From Lonicera japonica (lineage: Eukaryota > Streptophyta > Magnoliopsida > Dipsacales > Caprifoliaceae): a stretch of 64,000 nt of DNA. The notes beneath the pieces are model-generated. The model had not been told where the DNA came from and ran no database searches. It saw only the letters and a program-made list of their open reading frames with translations. Made by a program: the position numbers and the translations under genes. This document shows, one piece after another, positions 57,997 through 64,000 of this stretch (its first letter is position 1; every line of letters begins with the position of its first letter). The stretch covers positions 36,243,234 to 36,307,233 of the forward strand of contig CM038471.1 in assembly GCA_021464415.1 (NCBI GenBank), in the 5' to 3' direction.

Positions 57997-58320
57997 CTTC
58001 ATTGATTTGATGGTATGGAAGATTATTTTTTTTGTTTCTTGTATTAATAGGAGGAAGGAAGAACATAAGGTGCCAGCTATTAGAAGGTTCTTTGTACAGT
58101 GAAACTATAAGGGAGATTTTCTGCAGTGGTATAAGGAAATATTTTGTGTCATTTTTATCCAAATTGTCAACCGAATGTGATAATGCTAACAAACAGGAAA
58201 AGGCAGCAGAAAGTCAAACTGTAATCCTCTGTTTCTTCTGTGTTAAATTAAAATTGTTGACAAAGCTAAGAAACAGATGCAATGTTCTGTAGTAATTAGC
58301 AAGCACACTAGAATCTCTCT
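57997..58320 (+). other. Probable 3' untranslated region / optional last exon of TNL-B
   Basis: An AG acceptor (TATTAATAG, about 58050) followed by a moderately open stretch could be a last exon, but the main frame already ends at 57996. I see no clear poly(A) signal. Confidence 0.35.
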
Positions 58321-60890
58321 CTCATATATTTAGGCAGGTTTTTTCACGATGATAGTATTTTCAACGAGGTGAAAACTTTGGTAGTGAAAAGCATTTTACT
58401 TAAATATGAGAGGAAAAGTATTTCACCACATTACTAAACATGCTTTCCAACTTAATTCTAACCAAATTCAATGGTTTTTGCTATCATTTTTTAACTGATT
58501 ATCAAACTCTACATCATTGATTGGTTCAAGTTCCACATGAATTAAGTTATCTGTACCAGCTTACAACAATGCAACTAAAATCCCAAATTTCACATGTGAG
58601 AAGTTCAAGCATTAAAGAAATCAAATTTGATGAGATTATATGAAAATGAGAAATCTTAAATTTAAATGAATACGGGAGGGAACTCGTTACTTTTATTGAC
58701 AAAAGTAAAATAACGGGAAAATATAAAAGCACTTAAGAAAAAAAAAAGAGATAACACGCATTTTTATTATGGGGGCCGAGTTGCCGCAAGTTCTATAGTT
58801 CGTTTAGATTCTTTAATGAATTTCATTGTAATCCTTGACTAGAGAATATTTTTTTATATTTTTTTCAGTAAATAAAAATATAAAATCATGAAGGGATTCT
58901 ATACATTGTTACCACTATGTCACGAAGAACATAATTTTTTTTTTAGCCAAATGAAAATTCTTCTTTTCTCGAAAATCATAATAAAACATGAGGGAGTGGT
59001 GAGATACAGAGTACTCTGCTCTCCAGCCAGTTGATGAAAAAGCATGGTAAATCAAAAGAAACCACATATTAACAATCTTTAGCCAAACCAATAGCCAAAT
59101 AATACATGAATGTTCTTAAATACACCCATATTTTTATTCTTCTCACCCTTATAAAAGTCAATACCCAAATTAAACAAAACCCTAAAAAATAGCATAGATT
59201 CCTTTCTTTTCTCACTCCGATTTTTATCCCTAGAAAAAATCTTCGTCTATTCTTTTTCTTTTTCACCCGACCAAAATCGCGAAGAACTTGCTTCTTTTTC
59301 TTTTTTTCCCCTCAAATAAAAAAAAAGGAATAAAAAAACACATCGCTACTAGATTTCTCTTCTTCCTTGACCATTTTCTTATTTTCCATTGAATTAATGC
59401 CTCATCTCTTTCTCTCCTCTTCAAGTTAATCAATTTTAACGAAACTTCATGGGAAACAATTCGGACCCTCTTTAACACTTATATGTATATATATATCTCC
59501 CTCCTATCGAGTCTTGAAGTTAAATCATCTTTAACACTTCCTCGGCAAAAGAAATATGTAAAATAAGTCAGAGTCAATTGTTTCAAGATCGCTTTCAAAA
59601 GTGGGTCAGAGTGGTTGTGAGATAAAGACTAAAAAACTGAATGAGATTTGTTGGTAATTGTAAGAGATGATTGGAAGAGAAGGGTTTCTAGATCTCTCCT
59701 TAGTCTCTAATACAAATTAAATAATATATACACTATATATATGTGTGTTTATATACAATCCTTGTCAAAAAACAAAAAGTATATATATATATATATGTCA
59801 TACAATTAACACAATTCATATATATTATATACATAAAATATGAGTTTTCTGTGAATGGAGAGAATGCATCTGAAGGCTTACATGAGTTCAGACTTAATTT
59901 CAACTGTCAAATATGGGTTGAGAAGCTTGATTGGTATGGGCGGGGTGGTTAGATCCACCCTTTCTTTGGATATATATGTTAAAAGTTTTTTAAGGTACAA
60001 GTTAAATTCACTTTTTTTATTCTATGAAAATGTAATTGATATTTGTTTATATAATATGTTAGTTTTATTGTTTTTATTATCCACCTCAAATTTAAATTTA
60101 TGTAAATTTTTGTTCATTAGTAAAATACGAAACATCATCTGCTATGTTGCAAATATAATTTTGACTAATTTACTAGTATAACAAATGTAAATGAATAAAA
60201 TTCTAAATGCCAATATAATAAAACCGTGTTTTTAAAATTAAGAAACATATTTATCTATACAAAAAAGAGAAAAAACACTTTAAGTTATTTCTGTTACAAA
60301 ATAGAGGGGAAGGCGGGGGTGTGGGGGGTTGTTTATAAAAATGGAAAGGTCCACGCTTCTCAAAAAACTCAATTCAATTGCTCGCTATATCCACTAGAGA
60401 GAAGAGTAAGACACTTACTAGTACTCATTTAATTTGAATTTTTGTCTATCTTTTGAGTTTAAAATAGTAATTTCACATACAAAAATTTAAACCTCATCAA
60501 ATTGTAATTCAACTTGTGTGCAGATACAGAAATTCTCTCTCAGATTTTGGCAGGTTATGTTTTGGTTGGAATAAAACTTCAGCCCACGAGGGCAACAACA
60601 ACGATTTTGTTTTCCATAATTAACTAAATTATAAAGTAAATTGTTGTTACATGAGTAATTTGGGGAAAACAAGCCGATGACACGTTCACAAGACACGACG
60701 ACATATTACTATTATATATTAGTTAGTGAATTAGGTCCAACGTGAGTAAAATTTGCACATTTTAGAGTCAACTAATACACAAGTAATAAATATATACACC
60801 TTAGTTATTAGTCACAAGCACATATATACATACAAACACAAAAACATTAATCAAAAGTATTTACTAGTAGTAAAGATAATGAAGACATCT
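58321..60890. other. Intergenic region between convergent TNL-B and TNL-C
   Basis: No gene. (TA)n tracts near 59730-59800, a G-rich patch at 60305-60330, and a CT-rich patch near 59150-59300 that resembles part of the repeat at 37107 (CCCTAAAAAATAG). No paired TIR or LTR ends seen. Confidence 0.5.
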
Positions 60891-60898
60891 TCAGTAGT

Positions 60899-60961
60899 AA
60901 GCAGAGAAACCACAACACACCTTCAGATGTAAGCAGAGAAACCACAAGGCACCTTCCGTTC
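60899..60961. repeat. 32-bp tandem duplication downstream of TNL-C
   Basis: AAGCAGAGAAACCACAA begins at 60899 and again at 60931; the period is 32 bp. It lies in the probable 3' region of TNL-C, which is similar to the 3' region of TNL-A (CTCTACRRYMATTCAAATCA). Confidence 0.8.
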
Positions 60962-61047
60962 TTGTATCTCTACGGTCATTCAAATCAACCAAATTAAGTA
61001 TTAACATGACAGTGAGATGAGATGAGATAAAAAATGTAAAAAGAAAT

Positions 61048-64000
61048 TCAAATGTACCGGTACTTGGAGGGTTTCGTTTCTGAATTATAAAATAAAAGTC
61101 TGAGACGTACATGCACACCTGCAAAATCGGCGATGTCTGCCAATACATTTTGATAAACATCCTTGACCATATCAGAATAAGAACCTTTAAAGAGTTTGCG
61201 ACAGAGGAAGTACGTCCCCGTGCTCAACTGTAACCGAGACCAATCTCCGCCAACAACTTCGTTCCAGTGAAAATATGTCTTATTATTGTTGCCATCGGAG
61301 GTTACTCCCTTATCTGCTTCATACACAATGTCGATACCACACTCCTTTACCTCCAACAAGTCACCCATTAAAACTGAAATGACAATTTCATCCCCACCTT
61401 CTAGCTGATTCCCAAAATTCCACTGGCTTAACCACGTCATTTCTTTATCTTTCCCAGGAATGCCCTTGTACGTAGGGCAATATAACCACGTCAGATCCTT
61501 TGTCTTATTATTGATTTTAATGCCAAATGGATAAAATGTGATGGAATCAGTCCGTGCATACACGGAGCAAATGTTCAAGCATTGAATCCTACGATTAGGA
61601 ACCGAAAGCACGATAAAAGATATTGACGATCCCTTCTTCCTCTTTCTGAAACAACTTGGGATCTTTCCACCGTGGATGAATGTGCTGAATATACCAAACT
61701 CGTAAATTCCCTGCATCAATTCAATCATATTTTTAATCTTTTAACAATTCACCACAGAGAGTGAGAGAGAGAGAGACAGAGAACCTGGACTGGAATTGGA
61801 TTCTGCTCGACAACGTCTAACAGCCCCACATGCATCACCTCAAGATTTATCATCATTGATTCAATGTCAATACCTAAATTCTTGATTATCCTTCCGTCAA
61901 CTTTTTCTATTGGTTCTCTCTTTAGAAAGCCTTCTATTTCATCCACTTATAGCATCTTAAAGTGTTGATTGAATCTAACTGATCCGGAGTTGATTGAAAT
62001 GTTATTTTTCTTAATGACATGCAATGCAACAAATTCAACCTCTGTAAGTTACTTGGCAAGCCTAGAACTGAATCGAGAGACATACAAGAAGCTAAGGAGA
62101 GGCATTGAAGGCTACTAAGGCTTTTACAGCAATCTGGCAAGCTACAAAACAAATTCCGGCTTAAATCCAAATGTTTAAGCAACGATAGATTACCAAACGC
62201 AATTGGCAAGGAACCATCAGATAGATTGCATTTTGAAAGACTTAAGCTTCTTAAAGAGCATGGTAAAGAAGCCCATAACATTTCTGGACCTCTTCTTGGC
62301 TGTGGCACCCATGGCAGTAAAAGTGATGTACACCACCATTTGCCCTGACCATTAGGTGTGCTTGTTGTGCTTATGTCAAGTCCACCAGCGAAAAGAGCCG
62401 AACAACCTGAGACCATGAGCGTTTCAAGAGATCCCAACTTGTACATGTTCCTAGGAAGTTTCCTTAGATTTATGCAATATGTTAGATCAAGTAAATCAAG
62501 CTCCTCAAGGAATTCAATGGATTCACAAATCTCAATCAAACTTACACAACCTTTGACAATCAGTCTCTCAAGATTCGGAACTCCTAAAAAGTTAGGAGTT
62601 TTCACAAGCCTTTCAGAATAACTCAGATTAAGGACCTTTAATGATCCAAGAAACTGTTGAAAAGGAACAATGATATGTACTAAGTTCTAAACATGTATAT
62701 CCAGCACTAATTAAGAACCTAGCTACAATGAAAGAAACCATAAATAAATAAATTTCATACCTTGGGGCCAGCCCAAACTTCTTCTAATTTGCTATGCTGC
62801 AAGTCAAGAGCCACCAAATTCTCCAAGGACAACTTTATGGGCATATATTTTAAGGGAAATCCATGCCAACATAACCGAGTCAAATTTTTAGGAAAATTAT
62901 CATAGCAGCCATCTAATTGTGTATAATTGAGCTTTAGTAGTCTTAAGTTTTCCATCTTTTCAAATGCATCAGTTCTCAATTTTGAACTTTGATTTCTTAA
63001 AGCTGGGAATATTTTTGGCCCTAAAAGAAAGCTGAGGAAACCAGGGCGTATGCCTGTCAAGGGTGAAGCCTTCTTAAGAGATTCGTCATATTTACTTTTT
63101 CTTGTAATGGTATCATCTTTCATTAACCTGTGCATGTCAAGGGTGAGGCCCTCGATTGTTGTTGTGCCCTAATAACATAAGAAAACACATAAAATTTTGA
63201 TTAGTAATGAACATATGCACACAATACATAAACAAATACATAGAAACATGACAATTACATTCACTTATTTTCTTACCTTCTCATTTCTCAATACACTATA
63301 GGCCTCCTTTTCATGCCACAATCTGCTTCGTTTCTCAGGCTCAACTGATTCTTGGTTGACAATGTTTCTTCCCATGTCTCTAAGTAATTGATGCATTATT
63401 AACTTATTACGAGAATCAATTGTTAATAGAGACCGGTCGATGAGATTTTGAATTCCAACATCTGCATAAGTATCAGTACTATCTAGTACTTTGATCGTGT
63501 AATCCTTGTCATTTCCAACAAAGAAACAAGCAATATCAAGGAATAATCTTTTGTCGATGTCATCTTGTAAACATTCATAACTTATTTTAAGTTTATCGAG
63601 TATTTTCCAGTGAGGAATTGCTTCCAATTTCTTCACTTCACATGCCCATTGAAGTACAGTTCTTCCACACAAAGAAGAACCTATAACTTGAAGAGCTAGT
63701 GGAAGGCCTATACAAAGTTGTACTAACATTTCTGTGTGCTCCGTGTAACCTTCAATAGGACAATCATCTCCAAATGCGTAGAAACTAAAGAGCTTCACTG
63801 ATTCATAATAATCTAATTCTTGAACCTTATAAACCTCATGTGGCTTTAGCAACCTCTCATATCTCGTAGTTATAATGATTTTACTCCCGGGATAAAACCA
63901 ATCTTGCACATCACATAGTGCACGTAATTGGTCACTTTGATCGACATCATCAAGAACAAGAAGAACCCTTTTGCATGAAACGGCTTCCTTGATTTTAATG
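61048..64000 (-). pseudogene. TNL-C: TIR-NB-LRR resistance gene, 5' end outside the window, frameshifted before C-JID
   Basis: Minus-strand paralogue of TNL-A and TNL-B. Visible exons: NB-ARC (edge at 64000 to 63277) with RVLLVLDDVDQSDQL, GSKIIITTRYE, GLPLALQVIGS, RLFLDIACFFVG and MHQ in place of MHD; linker/LRR (63168-62761), starting GTTTIEGLTLDM; LRR (62653-61785); C-JID (61710 to a stop at 61048 or a donor near 61120), starting GIYEFGIFSTFIHGGKIPSC. Splice sites are intact. The LRR exon is 869 bp; comparison with TNL-A shows one base missing near 61950 (TGCTATAA-GTGG), so the frame stops at 61934 and the C-JID is not reached. Otherwise the gene looks young and complete. The TIR exon and P-loop lie beyond the window. 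It may be a recent pseudogene, a truncated receptor, or a sequencing error. Confidence 0.85.

Noticed and set aside
1..64000. CRISPR arrays, bacterial operons, riboswitches
   Set aside because: Nothing of the kind is present; all coding evidence is plant nuclear.

Overview
The window is nuclear DNA from a flowering plant, almost certainly a eudicot. It carries three TIR-NB-LRR (TNL) disease-resistance genes, a class absent from grasses, with a standard plant exon layout (TIR / NB-ARC / linker / LRR / C-JID). The rest is AT-rich and packed with plant transposable elements: Ty3 Tat-lineage LTR elements, CACTA, hAT, Mutator-like and Harbinger-like MITEs, and an L1-type LINE. I cannot name the species.

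Layout. 0.4-5.0 kb: a TIR element and a 3-kb non-autonomous CACTA element (TSD AGG). 5.66-15.79 kb: a complete but decayed Tat-lineage Ty3/gypsy retrotransposon on the minus strand (TSD AGTAT, both LTRs, PBS, gag-PR-RT-RH-INT, a 3' tandem-repeat block, and an antisense gene on the plus strand). 18.0-31.94 kb: TNL-A, a minus-strand resistance pseudogene interrupted in three different exons by an LTR-type element whose two LTRs are inverted (18.35-21.53), a small Harbinger-like MITE (22.90-23.28) and a hAT transposon with an intact 804-aa transposase (28.29-31.88). 33.0-35.5 kb: a decayed 5'-truncated LINE. 36-51 kb: gene-poor MITE and repeat territory, including a ferredoxin-NADP reductase gene fragment (38.2-38.65), a long-TIR element (41.6-43.8), and a Mutator-like MITE whose empty site survives as a neighbouring duplicate. 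51.54-58.0 kb: TNL-B, plus strand, five exons, apparently intact (about 1155 aa), preceded by a tandemly duplicated promoter/5' region. 61.0-64.0 kb: TNL-C, minus strand, entering from the right edge, with a one-base frameshift before its C-JID domain.

How it fits together: this is a resistance-gene cluster in which three paralogues of one family are in different states (dead, apparently working, damaged), and the space between and inside them has been filled by mobile elements. Target-site duplications were read directly for six insertions, so most insertion boundaries are firm. The most unusual structure is the inverted-LTR element at 18353-21525. All functional roles are inferred from family resemblance; no database search was run.
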